DNA of 64,000 nt from Mesorhizobium sp. WSM3859 (GCF_002295065.1 NZ_NSGG01000004.1:186001-250000), one strand, 5' to 3'. Numbered from the stretch's first letter, positions 1 to 9,467 are shown. The notes: generated by a model from the sequence alone, not told the origin. Made by a program: numbers and translations.

Positions 1-323
1 CGCGCAAACGCATGATGACGGCGGTGCCGCGCGCGACGCTGGTGATCGCCAACCCGACGCACTTTTCGATCGCGCTGAAATATGTGCGCGGGGAGGATTC
101 CGCTCCCATCGTGCTCGCCAAGGGGCAGGATCTGGTGGCGCTCAAGATCCGCGAGATCGCCAGGGAGAACAACATCCCGATCTTCGAGGACGTGGCGCTC
201 GCGCGCTCCATGTACAAGCAAGTTTCGGTTGATAGCGTGATCCCGTCGCAATTCTACCAGGCGGTAGCCGAGTTGGTGCGGATCGTCTACTCGAAGAAGT
301 CCGCCCGCAAGGCAACCCAATGA
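1..323 (+). CDS. flhB: Flagellar type III export protein FlhB, C-terminal part (partial)
   Basis: The 3' end of flhB; the reading frame is open to the left edge, so the gene begins outside the window. FlhB is the inner-membrane export-gate component that switches substrate specificity of the flagellar type III secretion system after self-cleavage in its cytoplasmic domain. The diagnostic autocleavage motif NPTH is visible about 15 codons into the visible part, followed by the family's usual I-A-L-K-Y stretch and the P-I-F-E-D segment. Only about 106 residues of a roughly 350-residue protein are present. An unknown small gene follows 17 bases downstream in the same direction and is probably cotranscribed. 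Confidence 0.95.
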   Translation, partial: RKRMMTAVPRATLVIANPTHFSIALKYVRGEDSAPIVLAKGQDLVALKIREIARENNIPIFEDVALARSMYKQVSVDSVIPSQFYQAVAELVRIVYSKKSARKATQ

Positions 324-340
324 ACGGACGCCGCTAATCC

Positions 341-778
341 ATGGACCGGCAACCACACGCCAATTCCCGCGAGCTGATCGTCGCCAGCGCCATCGAGCCC
401 GTTGTGGGCGAGTTGAGGCTCATCGACGTTGCCGACTATATCGCCTTCATCCGGCTCGAGCATTTCGCCTGCCTGTCGGACCTGGTGGATTCGGCCGCCG
501 AGCTTTACTTCCGGCCGGGCACGCTGCGGCTCGGCCATGGCGGCGAGGCGCATGTCGACTGGAGCGGCAATCCGCGTATCGTGCTCGATCTCGAGCTGCG
601 GCCGCGCGGCGTGACGGTCTATTTCCAATTGACGCTGACCGAGCGCGGGCCATCCGTGGTGGTCAACTACGTGTCGTTCGAGAAGCCCGGCGAGACGCCC
701 GAGCACAACACAGCCTTGCTCGAGGACGCCGTAGAGGAGGCCCGCATCCGCAGGACCGAGCCGCTGGCATTTCCGTAA
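341..778 (+). CDS. Conserved hypothetical protein downstream of flhB
   Basis: A 145-residue soluble protein that I do not recognise as a named family. It has no signal peptide or membrane segment. Composition is that of a compact alpha/beta protein, with charged N-terminal helices (around residues 15-50) and alternating hydrophobic strands (around 70-115), ending in an acidic helix. It begins 17 bases after flhB and has the high-GC third-position use of its neighbours, so it is very probably a real gene in the flagellar transcription unit. A motility role is inferred from position only. The convergent visR gene ends about 110 bases away. Confidence 0.7.
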   Translation: MDRQPHANSRELIVASAIEPVVGELRLIDVADYIAFIRLEHFACLSDLVDSAAELYFRPGTLRLGHGGEAHVDWSGNPRIVLDLELRPRGVTVYFQLTLTERGPSVVVNYVSFEKPGETPEHNTALLEDAVEEARIRRTEPLAFP

Positions 779-834
779 CGATTTGATTGCGGCCGAGCCA
801 ATCTCGCAGGGGCACGTTTACAGCAGTTCCAGGA

Positions 835-865
835 CGTTTCGCCGTTTCCGTGAAACGGCGAAACG
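835..865. terminator. Perfect hairpin between convergent genes
   Basis: Two perfectly complementary 14-base arms (835-848 and 852-865) are separated by a 3-base loop, located between the end of the flhB-downstream gene and the end of visR. The position and symmetry suit a bidirectional terminator, although no strong T-run follows on either strand. Confidence 0.7.
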
Positions 866-887
866 CCTTAGCGCTGTATGCGTGACA

Positions 888-1658
888 TCACTCGATCAGG
901 CCGAGCCGCAGCGCCTTGGCGACCGCCTGGTTGCGGTTGACCGCGTTGAGCTTCTGCGTCGACTGGGTAAGGTACTGGTTGGCGGTGTGCACCGAGAGCT
1001 TGAGAAGCTTGGCGATTTCTTCGCTGGTGTTGCCGTTGGCGGTCAGCTTCAGGCATTCGAGCTCGCGCTTGGAGATCGAGCGCATGCGGCCGCTGTCGCT
1101 AGGGCGGATGCGGGCGACCGCCGCGAACAGCGCGAAGGAGCGCGCGTGGATCTCGCACAACGTGTCGTCGGACAATGCGATCTCAGAGCCCAGAAAGACG
1201 ACCAGTCCGCATTGACCACGGTCTGCATGCACGGGAAGGGCGATGCCGTTCGTGCCGGGCGCCAGCGGCGCGGTCGGCTCTGCCCAGGCGAGCGACTGGA
1301 AGACCTGCCGCGATCCGGCGATGCCGTCGTCGGCCCACCAGCGCGGCGCGGTGGAGATGCGGCTGTGGCGTACCACATCCTCGCCATTGGCGCCGGAGAT
1401 GAATTTGGTCGCGACCGCGGTGCTCGGGTAGTCGGAATCGAAGCACGCGACGAGGCGAGCGCGTTCCGCCGACGGGCTGACGAAATAGAGCCCGAAGGCC
1501 GAGGCATTGATGTCGACGGCGATCCAGCGACAACGGCGCACGGCATCCGGAATGGTGGCCGCATAATGCGTCTCCGAGCCCAGCGAGAAGGCGCCGAAGG
1601 GATTGCGCTGATCGTTGAAAAGGGCGGCGGCCGCCTCTTTGACCTGTGCGTGCTTCAA
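888..1658 (-). CDS. visR: LuxR-family flagellar master regulator VisR
   Basis: LuxR-type transcription factor of 256 residues. The C-terminal 60 residues carry a GerE/LuxR helix-turn-helix (S-K-R-E-L-E-C-L-K-L ... E-I-A-K-L-L-K-L-S-V-H-T) and the N-terminal part resembles an autoinducer-binding-like domain. In rhizobia VisN and VisR form a heteromeric activator at the top of the motility cascade (upstream of Rem). The gene starts inside the last codons of the upstream LuxR gene (4-base ATGA overlap), the typical visN-visR arrangement, and it is next to flhB. The assignment of R versus N rests on gene order and relative position, not on alignment. Confidence 0.82.
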   Translation of the reverse strand: MKHAQVKEAAAALFNDQRNPFGAFSLGSETHYAATIPDAVRRCRWIAVDINASAFGLYFVSPSAERARLVACFDSDYPSTAVATKFISGANGEDVVRHSRISTAPRWWADDGIAGSRQVFQSLAWAEPTAPLAPGTNGIALPVHADRGQCGLVVFLGSEIALSDDTLCEIHARSFALFAAVARIRPSDSGRMRSISKRELECLKLTANGNTSEEIAKLLKLSVHTANQYLTQSTQKLNAVNRNQAVAKALRLGLIE

Positions 1659-2371
1659 ATGATGCCGCTCCTGATCGCCGTCGCGATCGCCATCGCGCGG
1701 TTCGAGGCCGCGAATTTCTGGATGGCGTGCGTGATGTAGCTGTTGACGGTGTTGGACGAGACGCCGAGGATGAGGGCCACCTCATCGGTGGTCTTGCCTT
1801 CCGAGACCCAGAACAGGCATTCGCGTTCGCGGTCCGACAGCGGATCCTGCATGGATGCTGCCGCGATCAGCTGCGGAATGCTGGAAAGCGCATAGCAGCA
1901 TTTGAGCTGCGCCTTCATCAGGGCGGTCAGGTCGATCTTGCCTGTCTCGGCGGCCGAGAACAGCACGAACAGGCGCTGCCGGCCGACATTGAGCCGCAAC
2001 GAGTAGATTTCGGCATGGCCTAGCACGTCGAGCAGGCGGGCCTCTTCGCCGGTCAGCAATGCGCCGGCGTCGGGCGCGTGCGCCGCCACCAACGGCTTCG
2101 GGCGCACCCCGGGCGCCACGGTGAGAGGGCCGAGTGCCAGATTGGCGATCAGCCTTTTGCCGATCAGCTCTATGGCGTCGAAGATCCAGTTCGAGGAGAC
2201 GATGCGCGCGTCGTTGCGGTCCTGGTCATGCACAATGGCGACCAGCATGTAGCTGTCGGCGCCGATGTCGGCGGCAAGCTGCATGAAAAAACCAGTGAGA
2301 TCGCCGCGGGACGTCAGGTGCGGGCCTGAAGCATCGGGTTGGAGAAGCGCGGCGGGACTGCTCATTTCCAA
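1655..2371 (-). CDS. visN: LuxR-family flagellar master regulator VisN
   Basis: LuxR-type regulator of 238 residues, first gene of the two-gene visN-visR operon. The C-terminal HTH reads L-S-D-R-E-R-E-C-L-F ... E-V-A-L-I-L-G-V-S-S-N-T-V, a standard LuxR DNA-binding domain, preceded by a divergent ligand-binding-like domain. Known role in Rhizobiaceae: with VisR, global activator of flagellar, motor and chemotaxis genes. The translational overlap with visR implies matched production of the two subunits. The N-terminus is taken at the ATG that opens the frame; no second convincing start lies near it. Confidence 0.82.
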   Translation of the reverse strand: MEMSSPAALLQPDASGPHLTSRGDLTGFFMQLAADIGADSYMLVAIVHDQDRNDARIVSSNWIFDAIELIGKRLIANLALGPLTVAPGVRPKPLVAAHAPDAGALLTGEEARLLDVLGHAEIYSLRLNVGRQRLFVLFSAAETGKIDLTALMKAQLKCCYALSSIPQLIAAASMQDPLSDRERECLFWVSEGKTTDEVALILGVSSNTVNSYITHAIQKFAASNRAMAIATAIRSGII

Positions 2372-2807
2372 TTCTTGGATTTCTTGCCGGAATCGATCCT
2401 TGTGCCCAGTGCTGGCAAAGCCGGCGGCCGGACCCGAAACATGTAACGTTTACGAAGACACACTCACGGACGCGAACGGCGCCCAACCGCGCCGAATCCC
2501 TCCAGGGAACGCGAAACCGTCCGCGTCTGGTGCCGGCCTGGCGCCGGAACTTGAGACTTTGGGTGGTCGCCGCGCCCCCCGTGGACCGGCTGATTCGGGT
2601 CTAATCTACCCGCAGATGAATCCGACATCAAACGCGATTTGACAAAATCGAATCTGACGGACTCGCATTGCGACTCAGCAGCCGGTCTTCGCGTTACTTG
2701 GCGGTGACTTCAGAGTCGAATGGAGCGGGTGATTTCCCGCCGGGGGGCGTAAAAGAGCACGCCCCCGGTTGCATCCGGGAGCGCAGGTCCTTGAATTAGG
2801 ATATGGC
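2372..2807. other. Intergenic region upstream of visN
   Basis: About 435 bases without a convincing gene. It must hold the visN promoter (about 2372-2500, read on the minus strand), but I cannot pick out reliable -35/-10 boxes. The right part contains the probable terminator of the amidohydrolase gene (2740-2768). Short frames here have no protein-like composition. Confidence 0.6.
2740..2768 (-). terminator. Probable terminator of the acetylpolyamine amidohydrolase gene
   Basis: A GC-rich hairpin with arms CCGGGGGCGT-like (2740-2750, with one extra G) and its complement (2759-2768). The loop contains a short T-tract when read on the minus strand. It lies about 40 bases downstream of the stop of the minus-strand amidohydrolase gene. 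Confidence 0.5.
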
Positions 2808-3839
2808 TCAGCGGTCCTCGAAACCCGTCAGCACGCCGACGGCGTTGATGCCGATCTCTTCCACGGCGTAGCCGCCTTCCATGACGAACAGCGTCGGCAG
2901 GCCGAGCCTGGCGATACGGCGGCCGATCTTGGGGTAGTCGATGCTCTTCAGCCTGAACTGGCTGATCGGGTCCTTCTCGAATGTGTCGACGCCGAGCGAC
3001 ACGATGACGACGTCGGGCGCGTAGGCCGCAAGCCTGGCGCAGGCATCCTCCAGCGATGCGCTCCAGCCGTCCCAGTTTGTGCCGAAGGGCATCGGATAGT
3101 TGACGTTGAACCCTTCGCCTTCGCCTTCGCCGCGCTCGTCGGCGTGGCCGAGGAAGAAGGGATACTCGACCATCGGGTCGCCATGCAGGTTGAGCACCTG
3201 GATGTCGCCGCGGCGATAGAAAATCTCCTGCGTGCCGTTGCCGTGGTGGTAGTCGACATCGAGGATCGACACGCGCCTGGCGCCCTGGTCGCGGAACCAT
3301 TGCGCGACGACGGCGGCGTTGTTGATGAAGCAATAGCCGCCCATGAAGGCGGCACCCGCATGGTGGCCGGGCGGCCGGCAGAGCGCGAAGGCGGCGCGCT
3401 CGCCGCCCTTGACCAGGGCGGCCGCAGTCAGGGCGACGTCATAGGAGGACTTGATCGCCGCCCAGGTGCCCTCGACGAAGGTGGCGCCGGCATCGAAAGA
3501 GTAATAGCCGAGCAAGGCATCGATGCGCTTCGGCGGCACGTCGCCGCGCAGGCCGCGCGTTGGCCAGGTGAAGCCCATGGCCGAGCCGATGAAACCGGCG
3601 GCGATCCATTCCGGCCAGACCGTCGGCAGAAAATCGATGTAGTGGGCGTCATGCACGCGTTTGGCGGCGGCGAGGTCGTGTTCGACCGGTCCGATGATCG
3701 GCCCGAGCTTCTCGCTCTCCACCCGTGCCTTGATGAATTCGGCCCGCGACGGCTTCTCGAAGCCGGGCACGATGGCAGATGTGACCAGTTCCGTCTGGCC
3801 TGAATGACCGGCGTGAAGTGGCGAAAAGACAGTCTTCAT
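2808..3839 (-). CDS. Acetylpolyamine amidohydrolase (class II histone-deacetylase family)
   Basis: Zinc hydrolase of 343 residues in the HDAC/acetylpolyamine amidohydrolase (AphA) family, which removes acetyl groups from N-acetylated polyamines or related amides in the cytoplasm. Visible hallmarks are R-P-P-G-H-H-A-G (catalytic His pair), D-V-D-Y-H-H-G-N-G-T (zinc Asp and His), G-V-D-T-F (second zinc Asp) and the late E-G-G-Y tyrosine. I use the ATG preceded by AGGGGA rather than the longer frame that adds 27 unrelated residues. It sits 41 bases downstream of a TetR gene and across a divergent promoter from a polyamine-type ABC transporter, which supports polyamine metabolism. The exact substrate is not shown. 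Confidence 0.85.
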   Translation of the reverse strand: MKTVFSPLHAGHSGQTELVTSAIVPGFEKPSRAEFIKARVESEKLGPIIGPVEHDLAAAKRVHDAHYIDFLPTVWPEWIAAGFIGSAMGFTWPTRGLRGDVPPKRIDALLGYYSFDAGATFVEGTWAAIKSSYDVALTAAALVKGGERAAFALCRPPGHHAGAAFMGGYCFINNAAVVAQWFRDQGARRVSILDVDYHHGNGTQEIFYRRGDIQVLNLHGDPMVEYPFFLGHADERGEGEGEGFNVNYPMPFGTNWDGWSASLEDACARLAAYAPDVVIVSLGVDTFEKDPISQFRLKSIDYPKIGRRIARLGLPTLFVMEGGYAVEEIGINAVGVLTGFEDR

Positions 3840-3880
3840 TGAATTCCCCTGGAAGTGCGAAATCGGTTGGAGGTGCGAAA

Positions 3881-4591
3881 TCAGTCGAGGTTGAGATAGG
3901 GGGTCACGAGAGCCAGCCACATGGCTTCCACATCGTCCTCGATGAGGTCGTATGTCTTGCGATCCCGCTTCAGTCCGACAAGCCTGCAGGCGTGCCCGAC
4001 CTCCATCATCACCAGGCCCAGCCGCTTGGCGGTCTTTTCCTCAAGCGCCGGGTTCGCATGCCGCAACCAGGCTGCGTAGAGGGCGATGATCTCCTTGTCG
4101 TATTCATCCTGGATCGGCCTGAGGTCGGCGTTGCCGGAAATCGCCTCGATCACCGGCATCAGGGTCGCGTTGTCGAGATAGATCCGCGACGTGTCGGTAA
4201 AGAGCTTGCGCACTTCGCGGCGAAACTCTTCGCGGTTGGTGGGCGGGGCGACTTTGATGCGCTTGGCGATCACCTCGGGAAAGGAAGACAGCCAGCGCCT
4301 GCCGAGTTCGAGAAGGATGGCTTCCTTGTTGGGGAAATATTGGTAGACCGAACCGACTGACAGGCCCGCGCGCTGCGCGATGGCGAGCGTCGTCGGGGTC
4401 TTGGTTCCTTGCTCGCGGGTCAGGATCAGCGCTGCGTCGAGAATCCTGTCGACCACCTTGCTCGACCGTTGCTGCCGCGGCTGCTTGCGCGGCTCGAGCG
4501 CGATTTTGGTCTTACGGTCGAGACTGCGCTTCACTGCTCGTTGCCCCCGTTCCCCGCTCAGCCTCGGCGCGCGGTGCAGTCCACTATACAT
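3881..4591 (-). CDS. TetR-family transcriptional regulator
   Basis: TetR-type repressor of about 236 residues. The HTH is clear (A-A-L-I-L-T-R-E-Q-G ... I-A-Q-R-A-G-L-S-V-G-S-V-Y-Q-Y-F), followed by an all-helical ligand domain. It is upstream of and probably cotranscribed with the acetylpolyamine amidohydrolase, and divergent from the amidohydrolase/ABC transporter genes, so it may control both directions. Start choice is uncertain: an ATG gives 236 residues, while a GTG near 4537 gives 218 and is closer to the usual family length. A spaced inverted repeat CTGTT...AACAG at 4604-4627 lies just upstream and could be an operator, but the arms are short. Confidence 0.85.
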   Translation of the reverse strand: MYSGLHRAPRLSGERGQRAVKRSLDRKTKIALEPRKQPRQQRSSKVVDRILDAALILTREQGTKTPTTLAIAQRAGLSVGSVYQYFPNKEAILLELGRRWLSSFPEVIAKRIKVAPPTNREEFRREVRKLFTDTSRIYLDNATLMPVIEAISGNADLRPIQDEYDKEIIALYAAWLRHANPALEEKTAKRLGLVMMEVGHACRLVGLKRDRKTYDLIEDDVEAMWLALVTPYLNLD

Positions 4592-4780
4592 GCCAAATTC
4601 CGGCTGTTGACAAACGCGAATAAACAGTCGCATTCTTTATCTACGCTGTCTTCAACGATAACAAGGGGAATTTCGAAGACGGCGCATCGGCATCGACTTT
4701 TGTCCCACGGCGCCGCCCCGGGTGGAGCGGCAGCTCGCAGGACTTCGCGCTGTCGGTCCCTCAGCAAACGTGGAGTCGCG

Positions 4781-6442
4781 ATGTCGGTTGGTGGTGCGGA
4801 TCTGATTGTCGTCAACGGCCGTGTGCTGACCATGGACGATGACAATCCCACCGCTGAGGCTATTGCCGTCAAGGACGGCATCATCATCGCCATCGGCGGC
4901 TGCGCTTCCATCGAAGAACTCAAAGGACCGGCGACAAAAATTGTCGACGCCCAGGGCGGCTCGGTGCTGCCGGGATTCATCGAGGCGCATATGCATCTCT
5001 TCGGCGGCGCGGCCGAGCTCGACAATCTGCATCTGGCGGGCGTGCACGGCTTCGACGCGCTACGCGACGCGATCCAGGATTTCGCGGGCAAACGTCCGGA
5101 CGCCAGGCTACTCATCGGCGCCGGCGTCGACTACGCGATCCTGCCCGAGCCGGTGACGCGCCACGACCTCGACCGCATCATTCCCGACCGGCCTTTCGTC
5201 ATGTCGGCATCCGACCACCACACGATGTGGGCGAACACCAAGGCGCTGGAAGAGGCTGGCCTGCTGCATGGCAGGCAAATCGGGCAGGGCAACGAGATCG
5301 TCATGGGCGCCGACGGGCTTGCCGCCGGCGAGTTGCGCGAGGGCGAGGCGTTCGGGCCGCTCCTTGACCACTATGGGGCAAGCCGCGCGAGGCTTGGCCT
5401 CGAAGGCGCCGAACCGGATCCTTATCCTTCCGCAGAGGAGCTGGCGGCCGATCGCGACCTGATGCATCGCGGGCTTGAATGGTGCGCCAAGCACGGCATC
5501 ACCTCGATCCATAACATGGACGGCAACCTCTACCAGCTCGAGCTTCTGGCCGGTCTGGAGAAAGAGGGAAGGTTGCTTTGCCGCACCAAGATCCCGTTCC
5601 ACTTCAAGAACTTCATGAAGCTGGACATGCTGGAAAAAGCCTCGCGGATGGCTGCGAGCTACAATTCCGAGTGGCTGTCCTCCGGCCTGGTCAAGGTCTT
5701 CTATGACGGCGTGCTGGACTCCTGGACCGCGGTGATGGTCGACGACTATGCCGACCGTCCCGGCTGGCGCGGCGAGCCGCTGTTTTCGCCTGAGCATTTC
5801 GCCGAAGGGGCGGTCGAGGCCGACAGGCGCGGGCTGCAGATCGCCGTGCATTCGATCGGCGACGGCGCGGTTCGCGCGGTGCTCGACGGCTATCAGGCGG
5901 CGGCGAAGAAGAACGGCAGGCGCGACAGCCGCCATCGCGTCGAGCATATCGAGGTGATCACGGCCCACGACGTGCCGCGCTTCGCCGAACTTGGCGTTCT
6001 GGCTTCGATGCAGCCGGCGCATCCGCCGGGGGCGATGAATTTCCCGATGGAGCCGACGATCTCGCGCATCGGTCGCGACAAGTGGCCGTTGAGCTACGCC
6101 TGCCGCACGCTGAAAAATGCCGGCGCGCGCGTGGTGTTCGCCTCCGACTGGCCGGTTTCTCCGGTCGATCCGATCCTGTCCATCCAAGCGGCAGTCATGC
6201 GCAAGCCTTGGGCAGAAGGCATGCCCGACCAGAGCTTCTCCCTGCAGGAGGCAATAGAGGGCTACACGGTCGAGGGCGCCTTTGCGGAGTTCATGGAAGA
6301 TCGCAAGGGTCGGCTGAAAACCGGCTACCTCGGCGATATCGTCGTTTTGTCGGCCGATATCGAGGCGACGGCGCCGGAAGCGTTGCACACGGTGCACCCG
6401 GTCACCACCATCTGTGGCGGCAAGGTCACCTACCAGGCCTGA
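4781..6442 (+). CDS. Amidohydrolase family 3 protein (YtcJ-like)
   Basis: Metal-dependent amidohydrolase of 553 residues. Features include the N-terminal composite-domain strand I-V-V-N-G-R-V-L-T, the metal-binding H-M-H after G-F-I-E-A, the later R-V-E-H-I-E and [11 protein letters not shown] (catalytic Asp), and a C-terminal return to the beta composite domain (G-D-I-V-V-L-S). Known family members hydrolyse amide or related C-N bonds of small molecules. The frame is open far upstream; I use the ATG immediately before the conserved N-terminus. It is the first gene of the set leading to the spermidine/putrescine-type transporter, so an amide substrate carried by that transporter is a reasonable inference. 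Confidence 0.85.
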   Translation: MSVGGADLIVVNGRVLTMDDDNPTAEAIAVKDGIIIAIGGCASIEELKGPATKIVDAQGGSVLPGFIEAHMHLFGGAAELDNLHLAGVHGFDALRDAIQDFAGKRPDARLLIGAGVDYAILPEPVTRHDLDRIIPDRPFVMSASDHHTMWANTKALEEAGLLHGRQIGQGNEIVMGADGLAAGELREGEAFGPLLDHYGASRARLGLEGAEPDPYPSAEELAADRDLMHRGLEWCAKHGITSIHNMDGNLYQLELLAGLEKEGRLLCRTKIPFHFKNFMKLDMLEKASRMAASYNSEWLSSGLVKVFYDGVLDSWTAVMVDDYADRPGWRGEPLFSPEHFAEGAVEADRRGLQIAVHSIGDGAVRAVLDGYQAAAKKNGRRDSRHRVEHIEVITAHDVPRFAELGVLASMQPAHPPGAMNFPMEPTISRIGRDKWPLSYACRTLKNAGARVVFASDWPVSPVDPILSIQAAVMRKPWAEGMPDQSFSLQEAIEGYTVEGAFAEFMEDRKGRLKTGYLGDIVVLSADIEATAPEALHTVHPVTTICGGKVTYQA

Positions 6443-6570
6443 GGTGCGGCATGAAAATTGCGTTTGAAAATCAGGTAGCAGCTCCGCAGTTGCCAAGCCG
6501 CACGGCTTATGGTGACAATCAAACAGGAACACACCTGCCGGAAAGAGCAGGCTTTCTCAACGGGGTAATC
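6443..6570. other. Gap with poor coding character before the ABC ATPase gene
   Basis: An in-frame ATG at 6451 would extend the ATPase by 40 residues, but the codons here end mostly in A or T, unlike the strong G/C third positions on both sides, and the peptide has no match to the family. I read this as untranslated or recently altered DNA. It holds one copy of a 14-base sequence (6466-6479) that recurs in the ATPase gene at 6637-6650. Confidence 0.5.
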
Positions 6571-7674
6571 GTGCCGGAACAACCGGGTAAGAACGCGATC
6601 GAAGTTCGCGGTGTTCGCAAGGTTTTCGGAACCGGCGAAAATCAGGTAGCCGCCCTCGACACGGTGTCGGTGTCGATCCGCGAAAACGAGTTTTTCACGC
6701 TGCTCGGCCCGTCGGGATGCGGAAAGACGACGCTGCTGAGATTGATTGCCGGCTTCGATTTCCCGACCGCCGGCGAGATCCTGCTGCACGGCAAGGACAT
6801 CGCACCGCTGCCGCCGTTCAAACGCCCGGTCAACACTGTCTTCCAGAGCTACGCGCTGTTCCCGCACATGACCGTGGCGCAGAATATCGGCTTCGGGCTG
6901 GAGATGCTCGGCAAGCCGAAAGCGGAGATCGAGGCGCGCGTCGCCCAGATGCTGAAGCTGGTCAAGATGGAGGCGCTGAAGGCGCGCCGCACCAGCCAGA
7001 TCTCCGGCGGCCAGCAGCAGCGCGTGGCGCTCGCCCGCGCGCTGGCGCCGCAGCCGAAGGTGCTTCTGCTCGACGAGCCATTGTCGGCACTCGACTACAA
7101 GCTGCGCAAGGAAATGCAGATCGAGTTGAAGCGGCTGCAGCACGAGACCGGCATTACCTTCATCTTCGTCACCCACGATCAAGAAGAAGCGCTGACCATG
7201 TCCGACCGCATCGCGGTGATGTCGGCCGGCAAGATCCTGCAGGTCGGCACGCCGCGCGACATCTATGACCGGCCGGCCGAACGTTTCGTCGCCGACTTCA
7301 TCGGCGAGACCAATTTCCTGCCGGGGACGGTGGTGTCGAAGCAGGCCGGCGTGGCGACGGTCAAATTCGCCAGCAACGCGACGATCAGCGCCGGCTATCC
7401 GGAAGGCTTCGATCCGACCGGCGAGGTAACGCTGGTGGTGCGGCCCGAGCATGCCGATCTGGTGCCCGATCCGGCCAAGGGCACGATCGCCGGCACGCTC
7501 GCCAACATCGTCTATTTCGGCACCGACACCCATTACCACGTCAAGCTCGACGGCGGCGGCGAGAATTTCATCGTGCGTCACCAGAACAGCCGTTCGAGCG
7601 CGGTGACCTACGAGACCGGCGTCAAGGTCGGCATCCAGTTCGAGGAGGACGCCGCCCGCGTCCTGAAAGACTGA
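6571..7674 (+). CDS. Spermidine/putrescine-type ABC transporter ATP-binding protein (PotA-like)
   Basis: ATPase of a polyamine-family importer, 367 residues from the GTG chosen here. Walker [10 protein letters not shown] (near residue 50), signature I-S-G-G-Q-Q-Q-R, Walker B V-L-L-L-D-E-P, the switch H of V-T-H-D-Q-E-E-A, and a C-terminal TOBE domain (V-V-R-P-E-H). The GTG start gives the usual family length; an ATG at 6451 is the alternative. The stop overlaps the start of the next permease gene (TGATG). With the two permeases and binding protein it forms a complete importer for polyamines or a similar cationic substrate. Confidence 0.88.
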   Translation: MPEQPGKNAIEVRGVRKVFGTGENQVAALDTVSVSIRENEFFTLLGPSGCGKTTLLRLIAGFDFPTAGEILLHGKDIAPLPPFKRPVNTVFQSYALFPHMTVAQNIGFGLEMLGKPKAEIEARVAQMLKLVKMEALKARRTSQISGGQQQRVALARALAPQPKVLLLDEPLSALDYKLRKEMQIELKRLQHETGITFIFVTHDQEEALTMSDRIAVMSAGKILQVGTPRDIYDRPAERFVADFIGETNFLPGTVVSKQAGVATVKFASNATISAGYPEGFDPTGEVTLVVRPEHADLVPDPAKGTIAGTLANIVYFGTDTHYHVKLDGGGENFIVRHQNSRSSAVTYETGVKVGIQFEEDAARVLKD

Positions 7675-8714
7675 TGACGACAGCTGCTCTCTCCTCAGCC
7701 CCGCCCTCCAAGGCCGCATTGTTCGAAGCCAAGGCGGTGAAAACCAGCGCGCGACGCAACCGGCTCCTGTCGCTGCCGGCGCTGATCATCATCGGCATAT
7801 TCGGCGTGCTGCCGCTGATCATCATCTGCGTCTATTCGTTCCTCGTCGCCGCGCCCTATGGTGGCGTGCAGTGGCAGTTCTCGACCGACGCCTATCTGAA
7901 CTTCCTGTTCCAGCGCGACATTTTCGACGACACGCTGCAGTTCACGCCGGACTTCCTGATCATCTACCTGCGTTCGTTCCTGTTCGCGGTGGTGACGACT
8001 GTCATCTGCCTGCTGCTCGGTTTTCCGACCGCCTATTTCATGGCGACGCGGCCGCCGGCGCAGCGCAACTGGTGGGTGCTTCTGATCACCATCCCATTCT
8101 GGTCGAACCTTCTGGTCCGCACACTGGCGATCATGTTCATCATCCGTGACGAGGGCCTAGTAAACAACGCGCTGATCGGGCTCGGCGTGATCGATAAGCC
8201 GATCACCATGCTCTACACCAACTTCGCCATCCAGCTCGGCCTGCTCTACGCGTTCCTGCCGTTCATGGTGCTGCCGCTCTATTCGAGCCTCGAGAAGCTC
8301 GACTTCCGGCTGATCGAGGCGGCCTACGATCTCTATGCGACACGCAGGCAGGTGCTGTGGCGGGTGATCATTCCGTTGTCCAAGCCCGGCATCATCGCCG
8401 GATGCCTGCTCGTCTTCATCCCGGCGCTCGGCGCCTATGTGACGCCGCTGATTTTGGGCGGCGGCATCCACCTGATGATCGGCGACCTGATCGCCCAGCA
8501 ATTCGGCTCGGGGCGCAACTGGCCGCTCGGCTGCGCGCAGGCGTTGATCCTGATGGCGGCGGTGCTGGTGGCGCTATACTTCTATGTCCGCAAACACGTC
8601 GGGCAAGGTGCAGCATGGCTGAGCCCCGCGTCATGGATATCAAGGACCAGCCGGGCTTCCGCACGATCGCCATCATCTGCCTGCTGGTGCTCTATGTGCC
8701 GGTGCTCATCCTGA
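7674..8714 (+). CDS. ABC transporter permease, PotB-like
   Basis: Inner-membrane permease with about six hydrophobic segments, starting with L-P-A-L-I-I-I-G-I-F-G-V-L-P near residue 35. It has the EAA-type cytoplasmic loop (L-I-E-A-A-Y-D-L-Y-A-T ... V-I-I-P-L-S-K-P-G) that docks on the ATPase. The frame runs 346 residues, but the last 30 or so (after K-H-V-G-Q-G) are Ser/Arg/Cys-rich and lie inside the next permease gene; they look like an extension read through the start of that gene. A stop in a neighbouring frame at 8620-8622 would give the normal short overlap, so a small indel or a real unusual tail should be considered. The start overlaps the ATPase stop. Confidence 0.85.
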   Translation: MTTAALSSAPPSKAALFEAKAVKTSARRNRLLSLPALIIIGIFGVLPLIIICVYSFLVAAPYGGVQWQFSTDAYLNFLFQRDIFDDTLQFTPDFLIIYLRSFLFAVVTTVICLLLGFPTAYFMATRPPAQRNWWVLLITIPFWSNLLVRTLAIMFIIRDEGLVNNALIGLGVIDKPITMLYTNFAIQLGLLYAFLPFMVLPLYSSLEKLDFRLIEAAYDLYATRRQVLWRVIIPLSKPGIIAGCLLVFIPALGAYVTPLILGGGIHLMIGDLIAQQFGSGRNWPLGCAQALILMAAVLVALYFYVRKHVGQGAAWLSPASWISRTSRASARSPSSACWCSMCRCSS

Positions 8715-9427
8715 TGATCTTCTCGCTGAACAGCGGCTCGCTGGTCACGCATTGGGAAGGCGTCACGCTCGGCTGGTACGGCACCGCCTTCCTCAACGAG
8801 GAATTCCATGCTGCTGCGCGCAACACGCTGATCATCTCGGTGACCGCGACGATCGTCTCGACGATTTGCGCGACTCTGGCGGCGATCGGAATGACGCGCG
8901 TGAAGCCCTGGCGCGGGCTGGCCGCGGCTTTCATGGTCATCAACCTGCCGCTGATGGTACCGGAAATCATCACGGCGGTGGCCACGCTCTCCTTCTTCGC
9001 GCTGATTGCCGGCGCGTTCGGGCTGAATTTCGGCATCGGCAATCTGATCCTTGCCCACACCGTGTTCTGCATCCCCTTCGCCTATATGCCGATCCGGGCG
9101 CGACTGGAGGACATGGATCTGACGCTGGAATATGCGGCGGCCGATCTTTACGCGACGCCGTGGAACGCCTTCAGGCGCATCACGCTGCCGCTGTTGGTTC
9201 CCGGCATCATGTCGGGCGCAGCACTCGCCTTCATCGTCTCCTTCGACGATTTCACCATCACGCAGCTCGTCGCCGGTCCCGGCCAGACGACGCTGCCTCT
9301 CTATATCTGGAACCAGATCCGGCGCCCGATGACGCCGGAGATCAACGCCATCTCCACCATTCTGCTGATGGTGTCGATCCTGTTCGTCGCGGTCTCGTTC
9401 CTGATTGCGCGCCGACGCGCCAAATGA
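8615..9427 (+). CDS. ABC transporter permease, PotC-like
   Basis: Second inner-membrane permease, 270 residues. Hydrophobic segments begin near residue 20 (I-A-I-I-C-L-L-V-L-Y-V-P-V-L-I-L), with the classic PotC-type M-I-F-S-L-N-S motif after the first. The EAA loop is L-E-Y-A-A-A-D-L-Y-A-T ... I-T-L-P-L-L-V-P-G. It ends with a final helix and basic tail (I-A-R-R-R-A-K). A second in-frame ATG (8633) is an alternative start. The gene overlaps the preceding permease frame by about 100 bases, unusually long for this operon type. It forms the membrane channel with the upstream permease. Confidence 0.88.
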   Translation: MAEPRVMDIKDQPGFRTIAIICLLVLYVPVLILMIFSLNSGSLVTHWEGVTLGWYGTAFLNEEFHAAARNTLIISVTATIVSTICATLAAIGMTRVKPWRGLAAAFMVINLPLMVPEIITAVATLSFFALIAGAFGLNFGIGNLILAHTVFCIPFAYMPIRARLEDMDLTLEYAAADLYATPWNAFRRITLPLLVPGIMSGAALAFIVSFDDFTITQLVAGPGQTTLPLYIWNQIRRPMTPEINAISTILLMVSILFVAVSFLIARRRAK

Positions 9428-9467
9428 ACTCCAACACACAACAATGGGAAGGCAAGGAGAACATAAA

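Noticed and set aside
2769..3803. A 344-residue plus-strand frame opposite the acetylpolyamine amidohydrolase
   Set aside because: The opposite strand has the complete HDAC-family active site; this frame has no recognisable protein features.
5108..6532. A 474-residue minus-strand frame opposite the amidohydrolase gene
   Set aside because: Shadow of the amidohydrolase coding strand; no domain or start signal.
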